Part shown: positions 1 through 9,979 of the stretch, in pieces
Layout: every line of letters begins with the position of its first letter
How positions within the stretch are numbered: the stretch's first letter is position 1
NCBI RefSeq assembly: GCF_031457455.1
Contig: NZ_JAVDWU010000006.1
Coordinates: 248,001-312,000 of the forward strand
Source: Hydrogenophaga palleronii_A
Lineage (GTDB): Bacteria; Pseudomonadota; Gammaproteobacteria; Burkholderiales; Burkholderiaceae_C
Reading direction: 5' to 3'
DNA length: 64,000 nucleotides
The notes under the pieces: generated by a model
What the model was told of the DNA's origin: nothing
Seen by the model: only the letters and a program-made list of their open reading frames with translations
The model's database searches: none
Made by a program: the position numbers and the translations under genes

Positions 1-193
1 TGCCCGAATCCACCGTCACATCCAGACCGGCGGCCTTGAAGTGGCCTTTGGCCACAGGCTGCAGGAAGAACGCGGCGGGGCCTTCAAAGCGCCAGTCGAG
101 CTGGAACTTGATGGGGGTTTGCGCGTGCACACTGCCGAAGGCCAGTGTGGCGGCCAGGGCGGCGGTGGTCTGGATGAAGTAGCGCTTGTTCAT
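1..193 (-). CDS. ABC transporter substrate-binding protein, NMT1/SsuA-like (3' part cut by window edge)
   Basis: The reading frame starts at the ATG at 193 and runs off the left edge, so only 64 N-terminal residues are visible. The first ~25 residues form a Sec signal peptide (MNKRYFIQTTAALAATLAFG, then Val-His-Ala before Gln), so the product should be periplasmic. The next residues, IKFQLDWRFEGPAAFF, resemble the start of NMT1/THI5/TauA-type binding proteins that capture pyrimidine, sulfonate or related small molecules for an ABC importer. The ligand cannot be read from this fragment. A TGTATACA palindrome 146 bases upstream matches two others in the purine cluster, so an N-heterocycle or purine breakdown product is a reasonable guess. 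The other transporter subunits would lie outside the window. Confidence 0.75.
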   Translation of the reverse strand, partial: MNKRYFIQTTAALAATLAFGSVHAQTPIKFQLDWRFEGPAAFFLQPVAKGHFKAAGLDVTVDSG

Positions 194-495
194 GGAGTCT
201 CCGTGGATGGCGTGGTTGCAGAAAGGCATGGAAAGGCTGCGCACACGGGGCTGATGGGGCACGACAGTCACAGCAAAAAGAGTGCCAGCAACCCGTCGCA
301 GGTCACAGATCGACCTGTGCATGATTGAACACAGTATTTGTATACAGATTTTCAAATCGGGTGCCCGACCCCGTCAACCTGAAAAACCCTAAATGGGGCG
401 CACCGATTTGAGTTGCATTGAACCGGTGCGATTGTGGTCCGAATTGGTGCGTGAGGCGCGCGCCCAGGCGACTGGACGCACCAAAAAGCGCGTCT
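194..495. other. Intergenic gap before the transporter gene; holds one putative operator
   Basis: These 302 bases separate the 3' end of maeB from the start of the reverse-strand transporter gene. No convincing gene was found on either strand. The only clear signal is the AT-rich patch around 331-356 with the TGTATACA palindrome. No strong terminator for maeB was seen. Confidence 0.6.
339..346. promoter_or_regulatory. Putative GntR operator (TGTATACA), site 1
   Basis: A perfect 8-bp palindrome TGTATACA lies in an AT-rich patch in the promoter gap of the transporter gene. The same octamer sits at 8003-8010 and 11562-11569, each in a regulatory gap of the purine cluster. FCD-type GntR regulators commonly bind short palindromes with a central TA step. 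Assignment to the local regulator at 7307-7972 is inference from position and recurrence. Confidence 0.5.
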
Positions 496-2787
<2,292 letters not shown>

Positions 2788-2891
2788 GTTGTCTCTCCTT
2801 GTTCGGGGCATTTTGGCATGCATGGAAAGGCCACCCCCTGTGGCTTTTCCCAATACCACGAGACCGTCGCCACCACCCGGGGGCACCATGT

Positions 2892-4142
2892 TCAGGCCTG
2901 CTGCAGCAAGTCGAACAAGGTACGCGCCAGCACCTTGGTGGCACGGCGCAGGTCGTCGAGCTGCAGGTGCTCATCGGCCCGCTTGGCATTGGATTCGCGC
3001 ACCGTGCGCGGGCCGGCACCGTAAATCACACCCGGAATGCCGCGCTCCACGTACAGGCGCACGTCGGTGTACAGCGGTGTGCCCACAGCGGGAATGGGCT
3101 CGCCGAACACGGCCTCGCCATGTTTCTGCAACGCTTGCACCAGTGGCTGGTTGCCGGGCAAGGGTTGCATGGCGCGGCACAGCAGCATGCGCCGCACGTC
3201 GACCTGTATGGCCTTCCCACCACGTGGCGGCTGGAAGCTGGCTGCAGCGGCTTCGATGGTGTGACGCAACGATGCTTCCACTTCGGTGGGGTCTTCTTCG
3301 GGGATCATGCGGCGGTCGACCTTGAACACCACTTTGCCCGGAATCACGTTGGTGTTGGTGCCGCCGCTGATCTGGCCAACGTTCAGGTAAGGGTGGGTGA
3401 TGCCTTCGACCTGAGAGCGCACCTGCAGGTAGTCGGCATTGAGTGCGTAGAGCGCATTGAGAATGTGCACCGCTGCCTGAAGCGCATCGGTGCCGCTGTC
3501 GGGAATCGCGGCGTGGGCCATGTCGCCCTGCACCGTCACCTCCAGTTGCAGACAGCCGTTGTGCGCCACCACCACCTGGTAGCTGAAGCCGGCGGCGATC
3601 ATCAGGTCCGGCTGGGTCAGGCCCTTTTCCAGCAGCCACGCGGGGCCCACCTCGCCGCCAAATTCTTCGTCGTAGGTCACGTGCAGTTCCAGGCCGCCGG
3701 CCAGCGTGGCGCCCAGCGATTCGAGTGCGCGAATGGCAAAGGTGAAGCTGGCGATGTCGCCCTTGCTCACGGCGGTGGCGCGGCCGTAAATCTTGCCGTC
3801 CACCACTTCGCCACCATAGGGATCGTGCGTCCAGCCCTCACCGGGCGGCACCACGTCGCCATGCGCATTGAGCGCGATGGTCTTGCCGCCGTCGCCATAG
3901 CGTCGGCGCAGGATCAGGTTGGTGATGCTCTGCAGTCCGGCGGCCTTCACCTCGGCTTCGGGCACGGCGTGCTTTTCGGCTTCCAGGCCCATGGCCGCGA
4001 GCAATTCGGCAGTGCGTTCGGCGTGGGGGGCGTTGTTGCCGGGCGGTGTGTCGGTCGGCACACGCACCAGTTCCTGCAGGAAGCGCACCTCGTCGTCGAA
4101 ATGGGTGTCGATCCAGGCGTCCAGTTGTTCAAAAGGGGTCAT
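2892..4142 (-). CDS. M20 family metallo-amidohydrolase (ArgE/DapE type), purine-operon member
   Basis: A 416-residue zinc-dependent amidohydrolase of the ArgE/DapE/carboxypeptidase G2 type. Visible metal ligands are His94 and Asp96 in LNAHGDVVPP, Asp129 in SKGD and the Glu159-Glu160 pair in YDEEFGG; a dimerisation domain sits in the middle. Its start is only 6 bases from the stop of the UraD-AllC gene, so it is almost certainly co-transcribed with puuE and uraD-allC. The context points to an ureide or N-carbamoyl/N-acyl amino acid substrate. Since allantoate amidohydrolase is already supplied by the neighbour, this enzyme may act on a later intermediate such as ureidoglycine or ureidoglycolate. 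That role is inference; acetylornithine deacetylase remains possible. Confidence 0.85.
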   Translation of the reverse strand: MTPFEQLDAWIDTHFDDEVRFLQELVRVPTDTPPGNNAPHAERTAELLAAMGLEAEKHAVPEAEVKAAGLQSITNLILRRRYGDGGKTIALNAHGDVVPPGEGWTHDPYGGEVVDGKIYGRATAVSKGDIASFTFAIRALESLGATLAGGLELHVTYDEEFGGEVGPAWLLEKGLTQPDLMIAAGFSYQVVVAHNGCLQLEVTVQGDMAHAAIPDSGTDALQAAVHILNALYALNADYLQVRSQVEGITHPYLNVGQISGGTNTNVIPGKVVFKVDRRMIPEEDPTEVEASLRHTIEAAAASFQPPRGGKAIQVDVRRMLLCRAMQPLPGNQPLVQALQKHGEAVFGEPIPAVGTPLYTDVRLYVERGIPGVIYGAGPRTVRESNAKRADEHLQLDDLRRATKVLARTLFDLLQQA

Positions 4143-4148
4143 GGTGGC

Positions 4149-5933
4149 TCAATGGGTGTGTTCTGAGGCGAGTTGGTCCAGCAGGTGCGAAAAGGCACGC
4201 ACGCACAGGTCCATGTCGTCGCTGGTGGTGGACTCGAGTGGGTTGTGGCTGATGCCGCTGTTGAGGCCGCGCACGAAGAGCATGGCCTGCGGCATCACCT
4301 CGTGCAGCTTCATGGCGTCGTGACCGGCGCCGCTGGGCATGCAATGCAGTGGCACGCCCAGCGCGGTCACCGCTTGTTCCCAGCGGGCCTGCCACGCAGG
4401 TGCGCTGGGCGCGGCGGCGGCGCGCATGGTTTCTTCCAGGGTGTGGCGCACGCCGCGTCGCTCGCAGATGGCGCTCAATTGCGCGAGCACGTCGCGCTCC
4501 AGTGCGTCTCGCTGTGCATCACTGGGTGCGCGCAGATCGAGCGAAAACGTGCAGCGACCGGGCACCACATTGATCGACCCATTGGGCACCTGCAGCATGC
4601 CTATGGTGGCCACCGAATCGCCATCGGCCGCCGCCCGCTGTTCGGCATACAGCGCGAGTTCGGCCACGGCAGCGGCGGCGTCACGTCGACGGTCCATGGG
4701 GGTGGTGCCGGCATGGCAGGCCATGCCCACCACCTCACCCAGGTAACGCACGCTGGCGTTGATGGACGTGACCACGCCCAGGGGAATGTCCAGCTCGTTG
4801 AGCACCGGCCCCTGTTCGATGTGCACCTCCACGAAGCCCAGGTATTTCGCCGGGTCGCGCTTCAGCGCGTCGATGGCTTCCAGCGTGGCCGGCAGGTCGG
4901 CGTGTTGCATGGCGGCGCGCATGGTCACGCCGTCGGCGTCCCGCTGGTCCAGCCAGGCCGGGTTGAAGTGACCGGTGAGCGCGCCCGACCCCAGGAAGGT
5001 AGCCTTGTAGCGCTGACCTTCCTCTTCCGCGAATCCCACCACCTCCACGCCAAAGGGCAAGCGCCTGCCCGCCGCATGGAGTTGCTTCACGCAGGCCATG
5101 GGCACGAAGATGCCCAGTCGCCCGTCGTACTTGCCACCATTGCGAACCGTGTCGAAGTGGCTTCCGGTGAGCAAGACTGGCGCAGCAGGGGTGGTGCCGT
5201 GGAAGCGCCCCACCACGTTGCCCACGGCATCAATGCTCACTTCATCAAACCCGCACGCCCGCATGCCCGTCACCAGATCGTTCATGCATGCACGGTGCGC
5301 ATCGGTCAGGTAGGTCACTGTCAACTGGCCGTGCTCCTTGTAGCCGGGGTCGCTGTGCTGTGCCAGCGCTTCGTGCCAGTCCCATACTTCGTTGCCCAGC
5401 GTGGGCTTAAAGCCGAATTTGTCGTTGAGCCGGATTTCGGCGATGCGGTGGATGTTGCGCAAGCTCTCATCGCGTTCAAAGTCCACCGGGTGGTGCAGGC
5501 GGCGCTCGAAGGTGGCGATGATTTCGCGCTTGCTCAGACCGTTGCCGCGCGGGCCGCGCACCGCCAGGATGAACGGAAAACCGAAGCGGGCCAGATAGTC
5601 GGCGTTGAGCTGGCGGATGTGGGTCAGTTCCCCGGGCGTGCAGTTCGTGAGCCCCGCCTTGTTCTGCTCAACGGTCGACTCGGCCGTGAGCGTGCGAGCT
5701 TCCATGGCCTTGCCGGCCAGTTCCGGGTGGGCTCGGATCAGCGCCAGTTGCGCGTCCACCGATGCGCCAGCAAGCACGCCCACCATGGCGTGTTTCAGTG
5801 CCGCCAGCGAAGCGAATGGCCGCTGGGCCAGGGCCTGCTGCGCAATCCAGGGTGAGTGCTCGTAGAGGCCGTCGAGCATCTGCGCGGCCTCGGCCGGTGA
5901 TGCGCGGTTCAGTTGGTCCAGGGTGAGAGGCAT
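4149..5933 (-). CDS. Fused OHCU decarboxylase / allantoate amidohydrolase (UraD-AllC)
   Basis: Two consecutive purine-catabolism enzymes in one 594-residue chain. Residues ~1-165 are 2-oxo-4-hydroxy-4-carboxy-5-ureidoimidazoline decarboxylase, with the catalytic His69 in HPELAGK and the GFPFILAVRG strand near 118-127; this yields S-allantoin. Residues ~175-594 are an M20 hydrolase of the allantoate amidohydrolase/N-carbamoylase group: His259 in TGSHFDT, Asp270 in YDGRLG, the Glu pair in FAEEEGQR near 303, VEVHIEQGP, and a C-terminal GAGHDAMKL histidine. The intervening enzyme, allantoinase, is the adjacent puuE gene ending 10 bases upstream, so three successive steps come from one transcript. 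No frame change or stop separates the halves, so the fusion is genuine. Confidence 0.92.
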   Translation of the reverse strand: MPLTLDQLNRASPAEAAQMLDGLYEHSPWIAQQALAQRPFASLAALKHAMVGVLAGASVDAQLALIRAHPELAGKAMEARTLTAESTVEQNKAGLTNCTPGELTHIRQLNADYLARFGFPFILAVRGPRGNGLSKREIIATFERRLHHPVDFERDESLRNIHRIAEIRLNDKFGFKPTLGNEVWDWHEALAQHSDPGYKEHGQLTVTYLTDAHRACMNDLVTGMRACGFDEVSIDAVGNVVGRFHGTTPAAPVLLTGSHFDTVRNGGKYDGRLGIFVPMACVKQLHAAGRRLPFGVEVVGFAEEEGQRYKATFLGSGALTGHFNPAWLDQRDADGVTMRAAMQHADLPATLEAIDALKRDPAKYLGFVEVHIEQGPVLNELDIPLGVVTSINASVRYLGEVVGMACHAGTTPMDRRRDAAAAVAELALYAEQRAAADGDSVATIGMLQVPNGSINVVPGRCTFSLDLRAPSDAQRDALERDVLAQLSAICERRGVRHTLEETMRAAAAPSAPAWQARWEQAVTALGVPLHCMPSGAGHDAMKLHEVMPQAMLFVRGLNSGISHNPLESTTSDDMDLCVRAFSHLLDQLASEHTH

Positions 5934-5943
5934 GGCGGCGTGC

Positions 5944-6897
5944 TCAGACGGAGGTGAGGGGGTGCGTGGCCTTCCAGTGCCGGGCGATGTCGACGCGCCG
6001 CGCCACCCACACTTGTTCGTGCGACTGAATGTGGTCCAGGAAGCGCTGCAGTGCGGTGATGCGGCCCGGCCGGCCCAACAGGCGGCAATGCATGCCGATG
6101 CTCATCATCTTCGGGCGGTCCAAGCCGTTTGGATCGCCCTCGGCATACAACGCGTCGAAGCTGTCTTTCAGGTACTGGAAGAAGGGATCGGCGTGCGAAT
6201 AACCCTGGGGCAGTGCAAAGCGCATGTCGTTGCAGTCCAGCGTATAGGGCACGATCAACTGGTGCGTGTCGCTGCCGTCGGTCTTGCGCACCTTCATCCA
6301 GAACGGCAGGTCGTCGCCGTAGTAGTCGCTGTCGTATTCAAAGCCGCCGAAATCGGCCACCAGCCGGCGCGTGTTCGGGCTGTCGCGCCCGGTGTACCAG
6401 CCTAGCGGGCGTTCACCGCCCAGGCGCTCCATGATGGCCATGGCCTGCGCCATGTGGGCGCGCTCGGTGGCTTCATCCACGTTCTGGTAGTGGATCCACT
6501 TCAGACCATGGCAGGCCATCTCATGGCCCAGCTCCCGCAGCGCAGCCGCCACGTCCGGGCAACGCTCCAGGGCGGTGGCCACGCCGAACACCGTCAGGTG
6601 AAGCCCGCGTTGTTCGAACTCGCGCAGGATGCGCCAGACGCCAGCACGCGAGCCATATTCGTAGATGCCTTCCATGCTGATGTGCCGCGCCGGGTAGGCT
6701 GCCGGGTTGAACATCTCGGACAGAAACTGCTCCGACGCGTCGTCGCCGTGCAGCACACAGTTTTCTCCGCCTTCCTCGTAGTTCAGCACGAACTGCACTG
6801 CAATGCGCGCGCTGCCGGGCCAACGCGCATGGGGCCCATCGCGACCGTAGCCAGCGAGATCACGGGGGTAGGGCAGGGTGGTGTCGTAGAGCGTCAT
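5944..6897 (-). CDS. puuE: Allantoinase, polysaccharide-deacetylase type
   Basis: A 317-residue member of the NodB/polysaccharide deacetylase fold that hydrolyses allantoin to allantoate without the classical amidohydrolase metal centre. Recognisable landmarks are the N-terminal YPRDLAGYGRDGP, the NYEEGGENCVLHGD strand, SMEGIYEYGSRAGVWRI and GWYTGRDSPNTRRL, all characteristic of PuuE. It is the first structural gene of the reverse-strand unit puuE, uraD-allC, M20. The start ATG at 6897 lies only 20 bases from the right boundary-proximal inverted repeat of the element at 6917-7189, so that element occupies the region where the puuE promoter or the gntR-puuE link must be. Confidence 0.95.
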   Translation of the reverse strand: MTLYDTTLPYPRDLAGYGRDGPHARWPGSARIAVQFVLNYEEGGENCVLHGDDASEQFLSEMFNPAAYPARHISMEGIYEYGSRAGVWRILREFEQRGLHLTVFGVATALERCPDVAAALRELGHEMACHGLKWIHYQNVDEATERAHMAQAMAIMERLGGERPLGWYTGRDSPNTRRLVADFGGFEYDSDYYGDDLPFWMKVRKTDGSDTHQLIVPYTLDCNDMRFALPQGYSHADPFFQYLKDSFDALYAEGDPNGLDRPKMMSIGMHCRLLGRPGRITALQRFLDHIQSHEQVWVARRVDIARHWKATHPLTSV

Positions 6898-6916
6898 GGA
6901 CGGATGGGAGAGATGT

Positions 6917-7189
6917 CTAGGGCCTGTTCACACTATTTTTCCAAGTGCGAATGGGTTGAAAACAGCGCCAATCTAGGCGCACGACGACGGCCAGACTGGG
7001 TGTCTGGCCTAGGAGTGCAACGACGAGTGGCGCTGTTTTCAACCCATTCCCTTCGGGTTGCGGCCAAAAAGGCCATGCGCGGCGTTGCGAAGCCTTGCCG
7101 GGGGGCGACCCCGGCTGCGTTTCGCGCCTTGCGCATGACCTTTTTGATCCGCAACGCATCTTGGAAAAAATAGTGTGAACAGGCCCTAG
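6917..7189. mobile_element. MITE-like element with 28-bp terminal inverted repeats
   Basis: The two ends are inverted copies: GGCCTGTTCACACTATTTTT plus CCAAG from 6921, and its reverse complement ending at 7185, differing only by one extra T/A in the homopolymer. Both ends abut CTAG (6917-6920 and 7186-7189), compatible with a TA or CTAG target duplication. Inside are a perfect 22-bp inverted repeat (6949-6970 with 7028-7049), a hairpin GGCCAGAC-TGGGT-GTCTGGCC at 6989-7009, and an imperfect one (7057-7080 with 7131-7155). No transposase is encoded; the element is 273 bp. This is the architecture of a non-autonomous miniature transposable element, probably mobilised in trans by an IS with matching ends. 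Confidence 0.75.
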
Positions 7190-7198
7190 TTCAGAAAC

Positions 7199-7275
7199 AC
7201 CGCGGAACTGGCTTTGCCAGGCCGCAGGTGTTGCCCCCTGAGGGGGGATGCGGCTACACGAAGTGAGCAAGCGAC
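7199..7275. repeat. GC-rich hairpin repeat, copy a
   Basis: Contains CTGGC-TTT-GCCAG (7208-7220) followed by CCCCCTGAGGGGGG (7234-7247). The same two-part layout, a CCGGC/GCCGG hairpin then a CCCCTTGAGGGG core, recurs near 52257-52296 and 53524-53560, so it belongs to a dispersed intergenic repeat family. Here it lies just downstream of the gntR coding region. Confidence 0.6.
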
Positions 7276-7306
7276 GGGGGGGAGTCATGTCAGGCAACGG
7301 GGGGAA

Positions 7307-7972
7307 TCATGAAAGCGCCATGGAGATATCGTTGGCCGGCACCTTGCGGTCGAAGGTCAAGTTCGCTTCCACGTGGATCAGGTGTTCGTTCATGAGCCGC
7401 ACGGCCAGCGCCTCGTCCCGTGCCGCCAGCGCCTTGACGATGTCCGCGTGCTCCTCACTCGAGTGTTCAGCCGCGGTGCTGCTCTGGTACATGAGCGTGA
7501 TCAGCGCACAGCGGGAGATCAGTTCGCGCAACAACTCGGCCAGCACCTGGTTGCCCATAAGCTCGGCCATGCGCACGTGGAAGTCCCTCAGCAGCTCGGT
7601 GCGGCCGGCCACGTCCTGGTTGCTCACAGCTTCTTTCTCCTGTGCAACGTGTTCACGCAGTGCCTTGATCTTGGCTGGTGTGACGGTCTGCACGAAGGCG
7701 CGGGTCATTTCGGTCTCCAGCATGCGGCGCACCGCAAAGACCTGTTTCGCCTCCGCCACCGAGGGGGTGGCCACAAAGGCACCCCGCGCCGGTTCCAGGC
7801 GGATCAGCCGGTTCTGCGACAGCTGGAACAGCGCCTGGCGAACCAGGGTGCGTGACACGCCAAAATGATCGGCCAGCTTTTGCTCGGCCAGCTTGGTGCC
7901 CGGCTGCAGGCGGTGCTCCACAATGGCCTTCGTCAGCGATGCAACGATGTGGTGGGTGCTGGATATTTCCAT
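7307..7972 (-). CDS. GntR-family transcriptional regulator with FCD domain, likely regulator of purine catabolism
   Basis: A 221-residue regulator from the ATG at 7972. Residues ~10-72 are the winged helix-turn-helix (KLAEQKLADHFGVSRTLVRQ and LIRLEPARGAFVATPS); residues ~85-210 are the all-helical FCD ligand-binding domain. A longer frame extends upstream but would run through the shared promoter and operator, so the internal start is preferred. The gene is divergent from hiuH with the TGTATACA palindrome between them, and points toward puuE. This suggests autoregulation and control of the surrounding purine genes, with a urate or allantoin-related effector. The target assignment and effector are inference. 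Confidence 0.9.
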   Translation of the reverse strand: MEISSTHHIVASLTKAIVEHRLQPGTKLAEQKLADHFGVSRTLVRQALFQLSQNRLIRLEPARGAFVATPSVAEAKQVFAVRRMLETEMTRAFVQTVTPAKIKALREHVAQEKEAVSNQDVAGRTELLRDFHVRMAELMGNQVLAELLRELISRCALITLMYQSSTAAEHSSEEHADIVKALAARDEALAVRLMNEHLIHVEANLTFDRKVPANDISMALS

Positions 7973-8002
7973 GGGCGCATCATATCCGCAACGATCAAAA
8001 AC

Positions 8003-8010
8003 TGTATACA
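8003..8010. promoter_or_regulatory. Putative GntR operator (TGTATACA), site 2, between gntR and hiuH
   Basis: The octamer is embedded in a longer imperfect palindrome: GATCAAAAAC-TGTATACA-CTTTTGGTC. The flanking A-tract and T-tract and the outer GATC/GGTC arms are also seen at site 3. It lies 31 bases upstream of the gntR start and 40 upstream of the hiuH start, where it could repress both divergent promoters. Confidence 0.6.
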
Positions 8011-8049
8011 CTTTTGGTCGACTGCAACCCGCCAAGAAAGGACACGAGC

Positions 8050-8403
8050 ATGGGCTTGAGTACACACGTTCTGGACACCATGCACGGCTGTCCCGCCGCC
8101 GGCATGGCGGTGGCGCTCTACACGACCGACGGCGAGCAGGCGACGCTGGTCAAGCAGTTCACACTGAACGCAGATGGCCGCAACCCGGACGGGCCGCTCT
8201 ACGACAACGCCAGCCTCAAGGCGGGCACCTACCGCTTGGTGTTTGATGTGCAGGGCTATTTCGCCCAGCGCGGCGTGCCGCTGCCCGAGCCCCAGTTTCT
8301 GAACCGGGTGTCGATCGACTTCGGTGTGGCCCATACCGACCAGCATTACCACGTGCCGCTGCTGGTGAGTCCGTGGAGCTATAGCACTTATCGGGGCAGC
8401 TGA
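8050..8403 (+). CDS. uraH: 5-hydroxyisourate hydrolase
   Basis: Transthyretin-related enzyme of 117 residues that opens 5-hydroxyisourate to OHCU, the step after urate hydroxylation. The family signatures are intact: LSTHVLDT with His6, Arg44 in NADGRNPDGPL, the His95-x3-His99-x-His101 cluster, and the C-terminal tetrapeptide Tyr-Arg-Gly-Ser that separates true hydrolases from transthyretin. The start at 8050 is preceded by AAAGGA; an open frame upstream is not homologous. No signal peptide is seen, so it is cytoplasmic. It supplies the substrate of the UraD half of the fusion protein at 4149-5933. Confidence 0.96.
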   Translation: MGLSTHVLDTMHGCPAAGMAVALYTTDGEQATLVKQFTLNADGRNPDGPLYDNASLKAGTYRLVFDVQGYFAQRGVPLPEPQFLNRVSIDFGVAHTDQHYHVPLLVSPWSYSTYRGS

Positions 8404-8409
8404 AGCTGC

Positions 8410-8431
8410 GCCCCCTGCTGCGCAGGGGGGC
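8410..8431. terminator. Hairpin between convergent uraH and lipoprotein genes
   Basis: GCCCCCTGC pairs with GCAGGGGGGC around a TGC loop, in the 29-base gap between two convergent stop codons. There is no T-run, so it may be a weak bidirectional terminator or another GC-rich repeat. Confidence 0.4.
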
Positions 8432-8432
8432 C

Positions 8433-8981
8433 TTACCGATTCCTTTGGCCTTCGGTCAATGTGTCCAGCTGGAAGTGACCGCTGCGGTCCCAGAGCCACA
8501 CGTCGGTGTAGACGACGCCACCCAGCGACACAGGCGCCGGAAATGGTGCGGCCGACTGCACCGTGCGTTCGATCTCACGCATCACGTCGGGTACATGGCT
8601 CGGCGCCCGCATCCAGTTGAGGTTGCGCACATTGCCCCTGTTGTCGACCTCCACCTGCAACACGCCAACCGCATGCAGCAGAGGGGGCAGCTTGCCTTTG
8701 AAAATGCGGTGCCCATTCTGGCCATACAGATGGCTGGCGCCGTCCTTGCGGTACTCCATGGGGGTGCGCGCGTGAGAGATGATGGCCGGCGGTGGCAGCT
8801 CGACCAGGGGTGGCGGGGCGGGAGGGGTCGGCAGGGCAATGGGCTCTGGCGCGGGAGGCTCCGGCGGCGTCGCGCATGCGGTCAACAAGGCGGCGATGCC
8901 TGCGGTCATCCAAAGCCGCAAGCCGCGTGTGGCACTTGCCTGCCGGGGCTGGTGGGTGAGGTCAAGGACGTTGTCTCTCAT
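8433..8981 (-). CDS. Proline-rich lipoprotein with TonB-C-like C-terminal region, function unknown
   Basis: Up to 182 residues. A hydrophobic segment near 24-35 ends in the lipobox LLTAC (Cys ~36), so it is probably a lipoprotein; a Met at residue 25 is an alternative start that gives a compact signal peptide. After the lipobox comes a proline-rich stretch (PPEPPAPEPIALPTPPAPPP) likely extended in the periplasm. The C-terminal ~100 residues (VLQVEVDNRGNVRNLNWMRA, then VMREIERTVQSAAPFPAPV) resemble the TonB C-terminal or energy-transducer fold, where a small domain contacts outer-membrane or peptidoglycan partners. It is convergent with uraH and is not obviously part of purine metabolism. I do not recognise a specific named family. 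Confidence 0.75.
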   Translation of the reverse strand: MRDNVLDLTHQPRQASATRGLRLWMTAGIAALLTACATPPEPPAPEPIALPTPPAPPPLVELPPPAIISHARTPMEYRKDGASHLYGQNGHRIFKGKLPPLLHAVGVLQVEVDNRGNVRNLNWMRAPSHVPDVMREIERTVQSAAPFPAPVSLGGVVYTDVWLWDRSGHFQLDTLTEGQRNR

Positions 8982-9142
8982 GATGGCTGGCCTGACGTGT
9001 GATGGGGGCCACAGCGGTTCGATGACGGCATATGGCTGCGCGTTTGCAGTGTATGGTGGTTTCGGAAATCCGGGATGCCATGCATCGCCGGATACTCGAC
9101 GCTGGTCGTCGCGTTAACGTTTCCACACAATTTATCTCGTCA

Positions 9143-9961
9143 ATGCCACAGCTTTCAGCAGACATCGACCATCTTCTGGGTCGCTTGCGTTTCGCTCCGG
9201 CGGTGCTGGTCACCGTCGCACAGACTCGTGGCTCCGTCCCGCGAGAGACAGGGGCATGGATGGCGGTGTTTGCCGATGCGGTGATTGGTTCCATTGGTGG
9301 GGGTAATCTGGAATGGGACGCCGAGCGCCGGGCGCGCGAAATGCTGACCAGCAGCGAGGCGCAACCCTGCGAGCGCAAAGTGGTGCTCGGCCCCAGCCTG
9401 GGCCAGTGCTGTGGCGGTGCCGTGGAATTGCGCTATGAGCCGATCAACCATCAACAGCTCGCCGAACTTCCAGGCCGGCTGGCGCCGGCGCTGTGGCCCG
9501 TGGCCCTTTTTGGCGGCGGCCACGTGGGACGGGCCGTGGTGCAGGCGTTTGGTCCACTGCCGTTTGCCGTCACCTGGATCGACAGCCGCGACGAGGTGTT
9601 TCCGGCCGACCTCCCCGCGTCGGTGCGGACCGAGCATTCCGATCCGGTGCAGGCAGCCGTGCATGAACTCGCGCCTGGCAGCCGGGTGCTGATCATGAGC
9701 TTTTCTCATGCCGAAGACCTGGAAGTGGTGGCCGCTTGCCTGGAGCGCCTGCGCACACACAAGGACTTGCCGTTCGTGGGGTTGATCGGCAGCCGCAGCA
9801 AATGGGCCACATTTTCAAACCGCCTGCGGCAACGCGGATTCGACGAATCTGAACTGGCCGCCATTACCTGTCCCATCGGCCTTCCCGGCATTGAAGGAAA
9901 GCAGCCGGCAGTGATCGCTGCGAGCGTGGTGGCTCAGTTGCTCATGGGCACGAGCCGGTGA
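9143..9961 (+). CDS. xdhC: Xanthine dehydrogenase accessory protein XdhC
   Basis: Binds molybdenum cofactor, aids its sulfuration and inserts it into xanthine dehydrogenase, which makes urate. From the ATG at 9143 the protein has 272 residues. The N-terminal XdhC domain has GSVPRETGAWM, the GSIGGGNLEWDAERRAR loop and the paired cysteines of LGQCCGGAVEL; the C-terminal Rossmann domain has LFGGGHVGRAVV. The same frame opens 37 codons earlier, but that extension does not look like the family. The xdhA and xdhB subunit genes are not in this window, so they must lie elsewhere. Its presence ties the cluster to purine oxidation from hypoxanthine or xanthine onward. Confidence 0.93.
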   Translation: MPQLSADIDHLLGRLRFAPAVLVTVAQTRGSVPRETGAWMAVFADAVIGSIGGGNLEWDAERRAREMLTSSEAQPCERKVVLGPSLGQCCGGAVELRYEPINHQQLAELPGRLAPALWPVALFGGGHVGRAVVQAFGPLPFAVTWIDSRDEVFPADLPASVRTEHSDPVQAAVHELAPGSRVLIMSFSHAEDLEVVAACLERLRTHKDLPFVGLIGSRSKWATFSNRLRQRGFDESELAAITCPIGLPGIEGKQPAVIAASVVAQLLMGTSR

Positions 9962-9979
9962 TGTGCGCAACGGTGCGAG

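Noticed and set aside
1..193. Tat signal on the transporter protein
   Set aside because: The start has Lys-Arg but no S/T-R-R-x-F-L-K motif; a Sec signal is the simpler reading.
4173..5855. Long forward open frame opposite uraD-allC
   Set aside because: Antisense to a well-supported fused enzyme; composition is atypical and has no recognisable motif.
6917..7297. Reverse open frame spanning the inverted-repeat element
   Set aside because: It runs through terminal repeats and hairpins, lacks a ribosome-binding site and resembles no protein; no transposase motif is present.
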